Below are positions 35,608-45,458 of a stretch of DNA of 64,000 nt, piece after piece (positions within the stretch are counted from its first letter, which is position 1; every line of letters starts with the position of its first letter). Location of the stretch: positions 1 to 64,000 of the forward strand of contig JAUNVW010000003.1 in the NCBI GenBank assembly GCA_030540635.1, written 5' to 3'. The notes beneath the pieces were generated by a model, which saw only the letters and a list, made by a program, of their open reading frames with translations, was not told where the DNA came from and made no database searches. A program made the position numbers and the translations under genes. Source of the stretch: Tissierellia bacterium (GTDB lineage Bacteria > Bacillota > Clostridia > Tissierellales > Peptoniphilaceae).

Positions 35608-36537
35608 CTATTCGTCTTGCAGACGGATTCTTGGATCCGCTACACCATAGAGTAAGTCAACGATTAATTGAGCCAATACAAAGAGCGCCGCATAAAATAC
35701 CGTTGTTCCAATAATCATATTATAATCTCTGTTTTGGATCGCCGTTACATAGTAAAAGCCCAATCCAGGAATACTAAACATGGACTCTACAATAAAAGAT
35801 CCAGTAAATATGGCCGCAATTTGTGGTCCTAATAATGTTATAACGGGTAATATTGCATTACGTACAATATGTTTCCAGATAATTCCCATATTGGAAACTC
35901 CCTTAGCTTCTGCCGTTAGGATATAATCTTGACCAACCACTTCCAACACATTGGATTTCATATAACGAGAATAAGTGGCAATAGGTCCAAAACACATCGC
36001 CATCGTCGGTATAATCGTATGTTTGAACGTTCCCCAACCTGATGTTGGAAATAAACGTAGTTTTACCGCAAAAACATATTGGAATAATGCCGCTAAAATA
36101 AACACGGGGATGGTGATTCCTAATATGGCAACGACGGAAACAAAATAATCAATGACTGTTCCTTTTTTCATTGCAGCTAATATCCCCAATAATACCCCAA
36201 TGGGCAAACCAATGGCGAGGGCTTGGAGTCCTAACCATAGAGAAACAGGAGATGTATCGCGAATGGTGTCTGTAATCGAACGACCAGGATATTTAAAAGA
36301 AATCCCAAAATCTCCCTTTGTGACTAAATTTTTAATATATTTGGCGTATTGCACATGGGTCGGTTGATCCAAACCATATTGTTTATTGTAGTTTTTCTGT
36401 ACCTTTTCCGGCATTAGTCGCATTTGCGTGCTTAATGGATTGCCGGGAATGGAGTGCATCATAAAAAATGTTACCGTTGTAATGATAAATAAGGATAGAA
36501 ACATATAGATCATCCTTTTACCTATGTATTTAAACAT
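35608..36537 (-). CDS. oppB: Oligopeptide ABC transporter permease OppB
   Basis: A 309-residue permease with six hydrophobic helices. The N-terminus (a short run of about ten residues, then a long hydrophobic helix ending in FFMMHSIPGNPL) is the family pattern, and the EAA-like coupling loop is AEAKGVSNMGIIWKHIVRNA. It is the first permease gene after oppA, at a distance of about 75 bases, which leaves room for the usual drop in expression after the binding protein. Confidence 0.94.
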   Translation of the reverse strand: MFKYIGKRMIYMFLSLFIITTVTFFMMHSIPGNPLSTQMRLMPEKVQKNYNKQYGLDQPTHVQYAKYIKNLVTKGDFGISFKYPGRSITDTIRDTSPVSLWLGLQALAIGLPIGVLLGILAAMKKGTVIDYFVSVVAILGITIPVFILAALFQYVFAVKLRLFPTSGWGTFKHTIIPTMAMCFGPIATYSRYMKSNVLEVVGQDYILTAEAKGVSNMGIIWKHIVRNAILPVITLLGPQIAAIFTGSFIVESMFSIPGLGFYYVTAIQNRDYNMIIGTTVFYAALFVLAQLIVDLLYGVADPRIRLQDE

Positions 36538-36612
36538 ACCATTCTCCTTTTATTTGAGATAATAACCTCCTTCATCGAAGGAGGCCATTATCAAATATTA
36601 AAATTCTTATTA

Positions 36613-38313
36613 CTATCTTCCGGAAGTATAACCGTATTTAATTCCTTGAGTAGCAAATGGATTGATCGTGTAGCCAAAGAGATAGTCATATCGATAAACA
36701 TTGTTTACCGGGTTAAATATTGGTACGACTGGAGATTCTTCCATTAGAAGTGTTTCGGCTTCTTCATACATTTCTTTTTGTTTTTCAACATCTTCTTCTG
36801 CTCTAGCATCTCTCACTAATTGGTCATACTTTTCATTGGACCATCCTGTGTAAAGACCATTGACATCGGTCAAGTGTAAAGATAACATCGCATATGGATC
36901 ATTATAATCTGCCATCCAAGCCATATAACCAATTTCGAAGTTACCATTGTTGACTTGATCAACAAATGCGGACCATTCATTGGTTGCTACTTGAATATCA
37001 ACACCTAAAGTTCCCTTAATGGAGTTTAGGAAATAGTCTCCAATTTCTTTCATTTTTTCGCCAGTTCCACCGAATTCCAATTTAACCGTTAAATCTGCTG
37101 GATCCTCGCTTAAGCCTTCTTCTTTTAATCCTTCAATCAATAATTCTCTAGGGTCTTCATCCTTCATTGCTTCCAATGGTCCTGGAATAACATCTCTATA
37201 TTCATCATCACCAATTTGAATCGTTGGAACGACCCAACCATAGGCCGGATTACCTACATCATTATAGATTGCAGTAATGGCCTCTTCACGATTAACGGCC
37301 AAGGAGAAGGCACGTCGAACCTTTGCGTTATTAAATGGCTGTTTCGTTGTATTGAAGAATAAATAATCCAATGCATTATTCGTTACTTCGTCATGATTCA
37401 CATTATCTAATGTCTCAAATTGTTGTCTCCATTCCATCTTGTTGGAACCTACAGAATCAATTTCACCATTTAAGAAAGCATTCATTCTTGTATTTTCTTG
37501 ATCAATGATTCTCCAAGATACATTTTCATAATTTACACTGTCTGCATCCCAGTAATCTTCATTTTTTGATAATTTCAATTCAGTTTGATGTACCCATTCA
37601 TCTAAATTAAATGGTCCACAAGTAACAATAGAGTCGGCTTCTCCACCATAACCTTGCCCTTGCTCTTCATAAACATCTTGACGAATTGGCATCGTTGGTC
37701 TTGTGGAGCATAATTCTAAGAAATAGCTTGTTGGCTCTTCCACTTCGATGACTAATGTGTGATCATCTGTAGCAGTAACGCCAACTTCAGAAGATTCGAT
37801 TTCTCCGTTCATGGAAGCAACGGCGCCTTTAATACAATCGATTAAATAACCTGCTCCACCTGCACCATCAACGGCATCTAAAGCTCTTTTAATTCCGAAT
37901 TCATAATCATGGGCGGTTAGAGCTTCGCCATCAGACCATGTCATACCTTCACGAATATGGAAAGTATAAGTTAAACCATCTTCGCTTAAATCCCAGCTTT
38001 CTGCAGCGGCCGGTTCAATTTCTAAGGTATGATCTTCCTTCTCAACGGAACGAACTAAAGGTTCCATCACATTGAGTAATACTAAATAAGATGATTGATC
38101 CGAATTCTTCGCACTATTTAATGTCGTTGGCTCTTCCTGTTGCCAAGTATTTAAATATTGCTCGGCATCTTTTTCACCTGGTTCTACAGCCTCTTCATCG
38201 GAGGTGTCCTCAACACCATTTCCTTCATCGACTGGCTTATCCTCGCCTCCGCCACAAGCTGAAAGAACAAGTCCCATTACCAGCAATAAGGCCAATAATC
38301 TCTTTTTAAACAT
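36613..38313 (-). CDS. oppA: Oligopeptide-binding lipoprotein OppA
   Basis: A 566-residue solute-binding protein (SBP family 5) that captures peptides outside the membrane for OppBCDF. A lipoprotein signal ends at the lipobox LSAC (Cys20), followed by an acidic linker and the binding domain. The family features HIREGMTWSDGEALTAHDYE and VRRAFSLAVNREE are clear. ATG 38313 is chosen because AGGAGG lies before it; the frame is open for 17 more codons upstream without a good site. The signal peptide is almost the same as that of a tiny lipoprotein 1 kb upstream. It is the first gene of oppABCDF. Confidence 0.95.
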   Translation of the reverse strand: MFKKRLLALLLVMGLVLSACGGGEDKPVDEGNGVEDTSDEEAVEPGEKDAEQYLNTWQQEEPTTLNSAKNSDQSSYLVLLNVMEPLVRSVEKEDHTLEIEPAAAESWDLSEDGLTYTFHIREGMTWSDGEALTAHDYEFGIKRALDAVDGAGGAGYLIDCIKGAVASMNGEIESSEVGVTATDDHTLVIEVEEPTSYFLELCSTRPTMPIRQDVYEEQGQGYGGEADSIVTCGPFNLDEWVHQTELKLSKNEDYWDADSVNYENVSWRIIDQENTRMNAFLNGEIDSVGSNKMEWRQQFETLDNVNHDEVTNNALDYLFFNTTKQPFNNAKVRRAFSLAVNREEAITAIYNDVGNPAYGWVVPTIQIGDDEYRDVIPGPLEAMKDEDPRELLIEGLKEEGLSEDPADLTVKLEFGGTGEKMKEIGDYFLNSIKGTLGVDIQVATNEWSAFVDQVNNGNFEIGYMAWMADYNDPYAMLSLHLTDVNGLYTGWSNEKYDQLVRDARAEEDVEKQKEMYEEAETLLMEESPVVPIFNPVNNVYRYDYLFGYTINPFATQGIKYGYTSGR

Positions 38314-38812
38314 ATACCTTTTCCTCCTCTTGCTTTCGCATTTATATAGTATATTGATTTGCAATGGAATAAGAAATCATTTGCTTAATATTCTAATGGA
38401 TATGTAACTCATCCTCTTTCATTTCTTCAAATATTTTTAATGATTTCCTTTTCCTGCTGCTAAATAAATATTACCATAAATTTACATATCGTTCAATAAT
38501 TAGAATTTAAAATATCAAATTATTGTCTGAAATGGTCTTATTTTATCCAACTGATATTGAACTTTATCATAATATGGTAAATTACAAGCTATTGAGTACA
38601 CTCCATAAAAGTGCTACACTCTTCTGTCATAGGCGAAAAACTCATGGATTAGCCGTTTTTTTCTTTTGTTATTATTATATCTTATACTTACTTCACTTTT
38701 AATTGAATATGAAATATTCTTCATAAATTTAATGAATATCCTAAAGATATGTTAAATTGATTTCATCAATTGATAATGATTTTAAAATTACGTTTTCATC
38801 GATTAAAAATCA
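38314..38812. other. Long AT-rich leader between rnpB and oppA
   Basis: About 500 bases with no convincing gene. It must contain the oppA promoter, but I see only weak candidates (TATACT near 38350). A T-rich tract (GCCG followed by seven Ts near 38655) might terminate a plus-strand transcript, but its stem is only a few pairs. No known riboswitch is recognised. Confidence 0.4.
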
Positions 38813-38840
38813 ACAAAAAAAACGACTGCTAATGCAGTCG
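38813..38840 (-). terminator. Terminator of rnpB
   Basis: CGACTGC (38823-38829) pairs with GCAGTCG (38834-38840) around TAAT, followed on the minus strand by eight Ts. Confidence 0.9.
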
Positions 38841-39161
38841 ACCAAGTCTATAAGCCGTGTTCTGTATTTGATAATCATCTATCTCCTTTTTCCGTCGCCG
38901 GAAAAATCTAGCAATCTACCTTCCGGAAGTGACGAGCAGCCACTTAACAAGCCTATTTGATTTTGCACCGGATGGGGTTTACATGGCTCCATAGTTGCCT
39001 ATGGACCGGTGAGCTCTTACCTCACCATTCCAACCTTACCGAAATACGGCGGTATATTTCTGTTGCACTAGCCTTAGGGTCGCCCCCACCAGGCGTTACC
39101 TGGCATCCTGCTCTTTGGTGCACGGACTTTCCTCCAATATATGGCGATTATCTGACTTAGT
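38841..39161 (-). ncRNA. rnpB: RNase P RNA
   Basis: The catalytic RNA of RNase P, which trims the 5' ends of tRNAs. On the minus strand the 5' part carries GAGGAAAGTCC and GGGGGCGACCC-type conserved segments, and the 3' part carries ACAGAA...GGCTTAT. The P1 helix is formed by ACTAAGTC near the 5' end and GACTTGGT at the 3' end, which fixes the ends to within a few bases. About 320 bases is short for a Firmicute B-type RNA, so the exact 5' end or some helices may deserve checking. It lies between two lipoprotein genes. Confidence 0.93.
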
Positions 39162-39167
39162 AAGTCC

Positions 39168-39173
39168 ATTATA
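39168..39173 (-). promoter_or_regulatory. -10 box of rnpB
   Basis: A perfect TATAAT on the minus strand ends 7 bases before the predicted RNA start. A weak TTCAAG is 17 bases further up. Confidence 0.65.
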
Positions 39174-39201
39174 TCATAATTTGATCTGATCTTGAAATTA
39201 A

Positions 39202-39226
39202 ATAGAGAGGCTTTACGCCTCTCTTT
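39202..39226 (-). terminator. Stem-loop after the small lipoprotein gene
   Basis: AGAGAGGC pairs with GCCTCTCT around a five-base loop, with T-rich sequence beyond it on the minus strand. It lies just after the small acidic lipoprotein gene and before rnpB. Confidence 0.7.
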
Positions 39227-39236
39227 TCTTTACAAA

Positions 39237-39449
39237 TTATTCTGCTTCTTCTTCAGTTTCATCGTTTTCAGCATCAGCATCTGCATTATCTTCTACTTCA
39301 TCTTCTGTTTCATCTGTAGTTTCATCCGTAGCTTCGTCTGCAGGTTCTTCAACTTGCGTTTCATCTGCAGGCTCTTCGTTATTGCCACCGCAACCGGTAA
39401 GGGCTAAACCTGCAACAAGCATCAATGCTAATAATCTCTTTTTAAACAT
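39237..39449 (-). CDS. Tiny acidic lipoprotein of unknown function
   Basis: A 70-residue open frame. The first 20 residues are a lipoprotein signal ending in the lipobox LTGC (Cys20), and they match the OppA signal at most positions, including the identical first nine (MFKKRLLAL). The rest is about 50 residues made nearly only of Glu, Asp, Thr and Ala, in repeats such as EEPADE and DETTDE. There is no folded domain. It has a strong AAGGAGG site, its own promoter with an extended -10 box, and a stem-loop after it, so it looks like a real expressed gene. It may be an anionic membrane-anchored tether, or a remnant of a duplicated oppA start. The function is unknown. Confidence 0.72.
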   Translation of the reverse strand: MFKKRLLALMLVAGLALTGCGGNNEEPADETQVEEPADEATDETTDETEDEVEDNADADAENDETEEEAE

Positions 39450-39829
39450 GAATTGTTTCCTCCTTTTTGCCTTGTGCAAAAAATATTCACATAAAGGGGA
39501 TATGTTATTGAGAATAATCGCCGATCAACTATCGACATCATTCACGATAATCCTTACTTTATGCTATATAGATCATAGCATATTCCATGGACAGGTGCAA
39601 GAATTCCTCCATAAATAAAATTAAAAACTTTGGGATGAAAATTATATTGCCGATAAAGTTTATCCCTTCATTCGACTTTGTTATATCTCTTTTATGTTTT
39701 TTACTATGTTTCCAAATATTCGAAATATAAATTTATAAAATCCCCATATTAAGCCTTTTCCCCTTTTCTCTTTTTAAGATCCTTTAATTGTTTTCTTCGG
39801 GAATACTAAATATTAAATATTTGTAATAC
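39450..39829. other. Non-coding region between nif3 and the small lipoprotein gene
   Basis: About 380 AT-rich bases. The left part holds the long leader and promoter of the small lipoprotein gene. The right part, just after nif3, is pyrimidine-rich and contains an AAATATT/AATATTT dyad near 39810 that may help end nif3 transcription. No gene is seen. Confidence 0.45.
39572..39600 (-). promoter_or_regulatory. Promoter of the small lipoprotein gene
   Basis: On the minus strand TTGCAC (39595-39600), a 17-base spacer ending in TGC, and TATGAT (39572-39577) form an extended -10 promoter. It would give a leader of about 115 bases. Confidence 0.6.
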
Positions 39830-40612
39830 TTAAAGGAATTTACGAAGGGGCTTTCTTCGATCATATATTTCTATTTCTAATTGTGGATATTCCGTACAAA
39901 AAAGTTTTTTTACTTGCTCCAATACTGGAAATTCCGATTCATAATGACCAATATCGACTAAGAGCAAACCATAATCCATGGCCATTTCACCATCATGATA
40001 TTTGATATCTCCTGTAATATAAATATCGGCTTCTTCTTCAATGGCGTTTTTAATAAAATCAGAACCTGATCCTCCACATAATGCGACTTTATAAATATCT
40101 CGATTTAAATCTCCATACACAATGATTTCATTTAAATGTAAATTCTTTTTGATTCCCTTGAGATATTCTTCCGCGGGTACCGGTTCCATATAGCCGACTC
40201 GACCTAATCCGTTAAGCTTTGAGCTTTCATTTGGTGCCAATGGCCTTGTCTCTTCCAATCCTAAATATTTCGCCAATACATCATTGACGCCTCCGTGGAC
40301 AGAATCAAGATTGGTATGGGAAGAATAGCAACTGATTTGATTTTCGATGGCTTTCATGACAACTCCTTCTACGGAAGGGGAATCGGTGATTTCTTTTAAA
40401 GGAGTAAATATTAGCGGGTGATGGGAAAAAATTAAATCGGCGCCAATCTCGATGGCATGGTCAACGGTATCGTGATCAATATCCAGGGAAAGTAGGATTT
40501 TCTTTATTTCTTGATCTTTTTTTCCAATTTGTAATCCGCAGTGATCCCATTCCTCTTGTAAATTTAAAGGGACGATATTTTCATAAAATTCCATGAGTTC
40601 TTTTAATTTCAT
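39830..40612 (-). CDS. Nif3-like dinuclear metal-centre protein (YqfO family)
   Basis: A 260-residue member of the Nif3/GTP cyclohydrolase I type 2 family. The metal ligands are in SHHPLIF, in the SSHTNLDSVHGGVNDVLA region and in the C-terminal DIGHYESE. It is the short form without the central PII-like insert found in B. subtilis YqfO. The gene follows rpoD-trmK, the same order as in Bacillus and clostridia, and its start overlaps the trmK stop (ATGA). The cellular role of the family is unsettled. Confidence 0.9.
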   Translation of the reverse strand: MKLKELMEFYENIVPLNLQEEWDHCGLQIGKKDQEIKKILLSLDIDHDTVDHAIEIGADLIFSHHPLIFTPLKEITDSPSVEGVVMKAIENQISCYSSHTNLDSVHGGVNDVLAKYLGLEETRPLAPNESSKLNGLGRVGYMEPVPAEEYLKGIKKNLHLNEIIVYGDLNRDIYKVALCGGSGSDFIKNAIEEEADIYITGDIKYHDGEMAMDYGLLLVDIGHYESEFPVLEQVKKLFCTEYPQLEIEIYDRRKPLRKFL

Positions 40613-41304
40613 TGTTCTACCTCCATTTTCTCCAAAACCATCTCGATTGTTTCTATCCGTTCTTTCAGCTCTTTTTTCCGTTCTTCACTGGATTTTGTTC
40701 GAATATCTTTAATTTCATGATAAATACCTTCTTTTTTTTCAATTTCTAGTTGCAAATATTCTTTTAAGATGGGGTCTTTTTGATCAATTAAATATTTCCC
40801 ATATTCGTATTCATAATCGTAATGGTACTTTTCAAGATTTTTGATGGTTTTAATGAGCACATAATATTTCCCTTTATCGTAGAGATTGATTTCTCTTTCT
40901 ATGGCAAATCCATTTTTATGAAGTAATTTTCGTAAATAAAAACGTCCATTATTGGCTTGCAAGATCATATGATCGGCGCTACGGGCTACTTCCAAGGACC
41001 CTTCGATCATTTCACCAATAAGGGCACCACCTAATCCCGTGATGATAATATGATCAACTTCAAAGGGACGGATTGGCTGTAATCCATCGCCACAACGACA
41101 TTGAATTCGATCTTGAAATTCTTCATTTTTTTCAATGAATTGCCTTAATTTATCCAAGGATTTCTCGGAAATATCTGTGGCAATTATCTTTTTACAAGAT
41201 TTCATTTTTTCCAATTGAATAGGCACCTTACCATGATCGGTGCCTATATCACAGGATATGGAGTTTTTTGCAATCATCGACGATATACATTCTATGCGAT
41301 TCAT
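40609..41304 (-). CDS. trmK: tRNA (adenine(22)-N1)-methyltransferase
   Basis: A 231-residue SAM-dependent methyltransferase that modifies A22 in the D loop of tRNAs. The SAM motif CDIGTDHGKVPI is the family hallmark, followed by IIATDISEKSL, and the catalytic-region motif is ITGLGGALIGEMIEG. The C-terminal part is a charged coiled coil (about 185-231) typical of TrmK. The start overlaps the rpoD stop by one base (TAATG). Confidence 0.93.
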   Translation of the reverse strand: MNRIECISSMIAKNSISCDIGTDHGKVPIQLEKMKSCKKIIATDISEKSLDKLRQFIEKNEEFQDRIQCRCGDGLQPIRPFEVDHIIITGLGGALIGEMIEGSLEVARSADHMILQANNGRFYLRKLLHKNGFAIEREINLYDKGKYYVLIKTIKNLEKYHYDYEYEYGKYLIDQKDPILKEYLQLEIEKKEGIYHEIKDIRTKSSEERKKELKERIETIEMVLEKMEVEQ

Positions 41305-42491
41305 TATTCTAAGAAGTCCTTTAGCTTCTGAGATCGAGAAGGATGTTTTAATTTACGGAGGGCTTTTGCCTCAATTTGACGAATTCTTTCTCGGGTTACT
41401 TCAAATTCCTTTCCAACTTCTTCTAAGGTCCTTGGTGTACCGTCAATTAAGCCAAAACGTAGGGCGAGGACTTTACGTTCCCTTTCATTTAAAGTGTCAA
41501 GAATACCTGCTAATTCTTCCCGTAACATCGTGAAGTCTGCGGCCTCATCGGGGGCTATGGCCGAATCATCTTCAATGAAATCGCCTAAATGGGAATCTTC
41601 TTCTTCCCCAATGGGCGTTTCCAAAGATACCGGTTCCTGTGCAATTTTGCGTACATTCCGTACTTTATCCACAGTAATTCCCATTTCCTTCGCAATTTCT
41701 TCATTTGTAGGATCCCGACCTAGATCCTGTATCATTTGCCGTTCAATACGAACTAATTTATTAATTGTCTCCACCATGTGTACCGGAATTCGAATCGTCC
41801 TGGCTTGATCGGCAATTGCCCTTGTTATGGCTTGACGTATCCACCAAGTTGCATAGGTTGAGAATTTAAATCCCTTTGTATAATCAAATTTATCGACGGC
41901 TTTCATTAATCCTAAATTTCCCTCTTGAATCAAATCCAGAAAAGACATCCCCCGTCCTACATAACGCTTCGCAATGGACACCACAAGGCGGAGATTGGCC
42001 TCGGCCAATTCACTGGCTGCCGTTGTATCTCCCGCTTCCATTCTTTTGGCAATTTCCACTTCCTCATCGGCGGTCAATAAAGGCACCCGTCCAATTTCCT
42101 TCAAATACATTTTGACGGGATCGTCGACGGTAATATTTTTTGATTCTTTCGATGGTTTTTTCTTTTTTTTCTTTGATTCTTTTTTCTTTTCTTCTTCTTC
42201 AAATTCATCAAAGTCTTCGATTTCATCGTCATCATCGTCGTAATCATCGAGATCATCATCTTCATCTTTTAGATTTTTACCGGCTTCAAGGACATCTTCA
42301 TCATCGACAATTTCTATATTTTTATCTTGTAATTCTTTGACGATTTCTTCGATATCTTCCTGTTCCAACTCGGAAAAACAATCGAGGGATTCAAATCTCT
42401 TTTTCGTCACAAAACCTTCGTTATCATCGGCAATATCGATTAATTCATCGATCATATCTTTTTTTAATTCTTCATTATCTATAGCACTCAT
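41304..42491 (-). CDS. rpoD: RNA polymerase primary sigma factor (sigma-70/SigA)
   Basis: A 395-residue housekeeping sigma factor. Region 1.1 is at the N-terminus. It is followed by a strongly acidic then lysine-rich linker (about 60-115), with runs of Asp and Lys. Region 1.2-2.4 contains [19 protein letters not shown] and [20 protein letters not shown], which bind core and the -10 box. Region 4.2 contains [20 protein letters not shown] for the -35 box. ATG 42491 is chosen after an AAAGGGG site; the frame extends upstream to an in-frame TTG. Gene order dgt-dnaG-rpoD is the classical macromolecular synthesis type operon. Confidence 0.96.
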   Translation of the reverse strand: MSAIDNEELKKDMIDELIDIADDNEGFVTKKRFESLDCFSELEQEDIEEIVKELQDKNIEIVDDEDVLEAGKNLKDEDDDLDDYDDDDDEIEDFDEFEEEEKKKESKKKKKKPSKESKNITVDDPVKMYLKEIGRVPLLTADEEVEIAKRMEAGDTTAASELAEANLRLVVSIAKRYVGRGMSFLDLIQEGNLGLMKAVDKFDYTKGFKFSTYATWWIRQAITRAIADQARTIRIPVHMVETINKLVRIERQMIQDLGRDPTNEEIAKEMGITVDKVRNVRKIAQEPVSLETPIGEEEDSHLGDFIEDDSAIAPDEAADFTMLREELAGILDTLNERERKVLALRFGLIDGTPRTLEEVGKEFEVTRERIRQIEAKALRKLKHPSRSQKLKDFLE

Positions 42492-42505
42492 GATAGATGC
42501 CCCTT

Positions 42506-44287
42506 TCAATTGCGTTTTAATTTTTTATCGATTTCATTTAATTTTTGCAAAAGTTCCCTTTGTTTCTCCCGTAACTTTTCGTTGCAATCGGTAAAATCGA
42601 GTATTTCAATTTCTTCCACAATCCGTTCCCTTTCATCGACTAATGACTGACGGACTAAACCTTGAATAAATTTCTCTAAATATTCCCTTCCTTGATATAT
42701 GCTTGGATCATCGACACGATATAAATATTGGATAATTTTTTTTGCTTTTGGAAATTCTTCGTCCATTTCTTCTTTCAATGGGCGATGATTTTGCAGTTTC
42801 GATTGATTAAAATATTCGACAAGATCTTCCCATAGGGTAAAATTCTTTTGAAACATCTCCCCATAGTCCTTAAAGGAGTTTCGAGATTCTGGATTAAAGA
42901 TCATAAAACGAATCGCCTCATAGATGATGATCCGTTGTTTTCTTTGCTCCCTTTGTTTCATATTCGGAAGATTTGTATCTTTATTCTTCGTTGTTAATTT
43001 CTGTTTATTCCGGGATTTTTTGCGAATTTCATCCTGTAATGCTTCTGGACGAATACCTAAAGATTGTGCGATCCTTTCACTGTACTCGTCCCGAAGAATG
43101 GGACGATCAATCTGGGCAAGGATTTTGGCCATTTCATCCACTAATTTAACCTTTTCTTGAACAATATCAACATTGTATTTTTTCTTCAATTTACCATATT
43201 GATAGAGGATAGGATCCTTGGCCTTCTCCTCCAAATTTTGGAAAGCTTCGGCTCCATAGGCCTTAATATAATCGTCGGGATCTTGACCTCCAGGTATTTC
43301 AATGATCCGCGGTCCAATTTCTAAATCATGGAAAATTTTTATGGCCTTATCCGTTGCTTTTTGTCCGGCTTCATCACCATCATAACAAATATACACATTT
43401 TCGGTATAGCGTTTAATTAATTTCCCCTGTTCCTTCGTCAAAGCCGTCCCCAAGGAGGCTACGGCATAATCAATTCCTTTATTAAAAAGGGCGATGACAT
43501 CCATATAACCTTCCACCAATAGGACTTTGTTTTTCTTGGCAATTTCATTGAGATTGCCCACTCCATAAATATGGAGGGATTTGTTATATATTTTCGAATC
43601 TTTGGAATTAATATATTTTGCAGGATGATCAACTAAGGTACGTCCTCCAAAACCAATAACCTTCTTTTTAATATCGAGGATCGGGAAAATTAATCGATCC
43701 CGATATTTGTCGTAATATCCCTTTGAAAATGTAGACTCGCCAATTAAGCCCAATTCCAACATATCCTTTTCTTCATAACCCTTATCCTTTAAATGTCGGT
43801 ATAGACCTGTGCCACTGCCATCGGCATAACCGATGACAAATTCATTAATACATCGGCGATCAAGTCCTCTTTTTACCAAATACTCCCGAGGGGTTTTATG
43901 GACGAGTAATTGACGAAAGAAATACTGCTTAGCCTCTTCATTTATGGCCAAAAGTTTATTTCTTTGTTGATAGGCTTTTTGATCAAATTGTCCTGTTTCA
44001 ATAAAGATACCACCTTTGTCCGCCAGAAATCGTATCGCTTCTGGATAAGAAAGATTTTCTTTTTTCATAATAAACCCAATCACATCGCCACCTTCTCCAC
44101 AACCAAAACAACGGAAAATCCCCTTTTGGGAGGAAACCGTAAAGGAAGGTGTCTTTTCATTATGAAAAGGACAAAGGCCGACAAAATTTTGTCCTGATTT
44201 TTTAAGATCGACATATTCTGAAACAATGGAAACAATATCCATTTGATCTTTTACTTCTTGTATTTTATCCTCCGGTATGCGAGCCAA
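42506..44287 (-). CDS. dnaG: DNA primase
   Basis: A 593-residue primase that makes RNA primers for replication. The zinc-binding domain has the CHCC ligands in [11 protein letters not shown] and [11 protein letters not shown]. The TOPRIM core includes [10 protein letters not shown] and [12 protein letters not shown]. The C-terminal helicase-binding part is less conserved. I take TTG 44287 as the start, because a TGGAGG site lies six bases before it and the protein then begins [11 protein letters not shown], as DnaG proteins do. An ATG at 44314 inside dgt is the alternative. Confidence 0.93.
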   Translation of the reverse strand: MARIPEDKIQEVKDQMDIVSIVSEYVDLKKSGQNFVGLCPFHNEKTPSFTVSSQKGIFRCFGCGEGGDVIGFIMKKENLSYPEAIRFLADKGGIFIETGQFDQKAYQQRNKLLAINEEAKQYFFRQLLVHKTPREYLVKRGLDRRCINEFVIGYADGSGTGLYRHLKDKGYEEKDMLELGLIGESTFSKGYYDKYRDRLIFPILDIKKKVIGFGGRTLVDHPAKYINSKDSKIYNKSLHIYGVGNLNEIAKKNKVLLVEGYMDVIALFNKGIDYAVASLGTALTKEQGKLIKRYTENVYICYDGDEAGQKATDKAIKIFHDLEIGPRIIEIPGGQDPDDYIKAYGAEAFQNLEEKAKDPILYQYGKLKKKYNVDIVQEKVKLVDEMAKILAQIDRPILRDEYSERIAQSLGIRPEALQDEIRKKSRNKQKLTTKNKDTNLPNMKQREQRKQRIIIYEAIRFMIFNPESRNSFKDYGEMFQKNFTLWEDLVEYFNQSKLQNHRPLKEEMDEEFPKAKKIIQYLYRVDDPSIYQGREYLEKFIQGLVRQSLVDERERIVEEIEILDFTDCNEKLREKQRELLQKLNEIDKKLKRN

Positions 44288-44301
44288 GTATTGCCTCCAA
44301 T

Positions 44302-45315
44302 CTATATGGACCATGATTTGGGGATAAATATCTCCTCATAAATATTTTTTGCGTAAATATCGGTCATGCCTGCGATATAATCGGTAATGATATCGTCAGA
44401 ATTCACTGGAGAATTAAATTTATCATATATTTCTAAATGGGATTTCGGGATTTTCTCCATGTTCTTTTTAAAGTAATGGTACAAAGTTTCCAGCACATGA
44501 TAGACCCGTTCCATTTCCCCTTTTTCTGAAACCTTTTGATAAACATTTTGAAATAGAAATGTCCGTAAATTCATCATCTCACGGTAAATATCTTTTTCCA
44601 TGGTAATTTCCTTTAAATCCTTAGAAGAACGGATCACCGATCGAACCAATGTATCGATTCTCTCTGAATGATTTTTTCCCAATATTTGATGTACCGATGA
44701 GGGGATATCTTCTTCTTGGAGCAAATAACACCGTTTCGCATCATCTAAATCGTGGTTAATATAGGCGATACGATCGGAAATCTGAACGATCTTCCCCTCC
44801 AATGTTTTGGGCTTTCCTTGGGAAGAATGATTGACAATACCATCTCGCACTTCCCCAGTTAAATTCAATCCCGGATAATCATGTCGTCCTTCTAAATACT
44901 CGACAATCCGTAAAGATTGCTCATTATGTTTAAAACCATTGGGGTGGAGATCATTTAGTACCCGCTCTCCCATATGACCATAGGGGGTATGGCCTAAATC
45001 ATGGCCCAAAGCAATGGCTTCTGTCAAGTCTTCATTTAAGGCCAATGCCCGGGCAATGGTCCTTGCAATTTGGGATACTTCCAGTGTGTGGGTCAAACGG
45101 GTTCGATAATGGTCTTTCTCCGGATGAATATAAACCTGGGTCTTATGCTCCAATCGACGAAATGCTTTCGAATGGATAATTCGGTCTCGATCCACTTGGA
45201 ATTTATTTCGTATCTCACAATCCGGTTCATCATAAACTCTTTTTGCCAAAGAAGAGCGGGAGGCTTTTTGATCGAAAAACCCATCTTCTTTTCCCTTTTT
45301 ATCGAAATGATCCAT
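44302..45315 (-). CDS. dgt: dGTP triphosphohydrolase-like HD protein
   Basis: A 337-residue HD-domain phosphohydrolase that would remove triphosphate from deoxynucleotides. The family signature blocks are HSKAFRRLEHKTQV, TRLTHTLEVSQIAR and the HD-type GHDLGHTPYGHMGE. It begins the dgt-dnaG-rpoD operon as in many clostridia. ATG 45315 is used because of the GGGGG-type site before it. The exact nucleotide preference cannot be read from sequence. Confidence 0.92.
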   Translation of the reverse strand: MDHFDKKGKEDGFFDQKASRSSLAKRVYDEPDCEIRNKFQVDRDRIIHSKAFRRLEHKTQVYIHPEKDHYRTRLTHTLEVSQIARTIARALALNEDLTEAIALGHDLGHTPYGHMGERVLNDLHPNGFKHNEQSLRIVEYLEGRHDYPGLNLTGEVRDGIVNHSSQGKPKTLEGKIVQISDRIAYINHDLDDAKRCYLLQEEDIPSSVHQILGKNHSERIDTLVRSVIRSSKDLKEITMEKDIYREMMNLRTFLFQNVYQKVSEKGEMERVYHVLETLYHYFKKNMEKIPKSHLEIYDKFNSPVNSDDIITDYIAGMTDIYAKNIYEEIFIPKSWSI

Positions 45316-45353
45316 AATTTGACCCCCTTGGTGATAATAAAACACCTATTGCT

Positions 45354-45359
45354 ATTATA
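45354..45359 (-). promoter_or_regulatory. -10 box of the dgt-dnaG-rpoD operon
   Basis: A perfect TATAAT on the minus strand lies 38 bases before dgt, between the dgt start and the 45.3-45.45 kb gap. The TTGAAA upstream is only 14 bases away, so the -35 box is unsure. Confidence 0.45.
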
Positions 45360-45396
45360 CCCATTCCCGGGGTTTTCAACATTTTAATGGGCCTAA

Positions 45397-45433
45397 AAAA
45401 ATAAGTATTGAGTAAATACCCCAATACTTATTT
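45397..45433 (-). terminator. Terminator after ispH-rpsA
   Basis: AATAAGTATTG pairs with CAATACTTATT around a 12-base loop. On the minus strand a run of Ts follows. It ends the long operon that begins beyond the right edge with smc. Confidence 0.85.
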
Positions 45434-45458
45434 TCATTAATTTTTATTTAAGAAATGC

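Noticed and set aside
38640-38665. A plus-strand terminator or small RNA near the seven-T tract
   Set aside because: The possible stem is only three to four pairs and no promoter or conserved RNA motif is seen.
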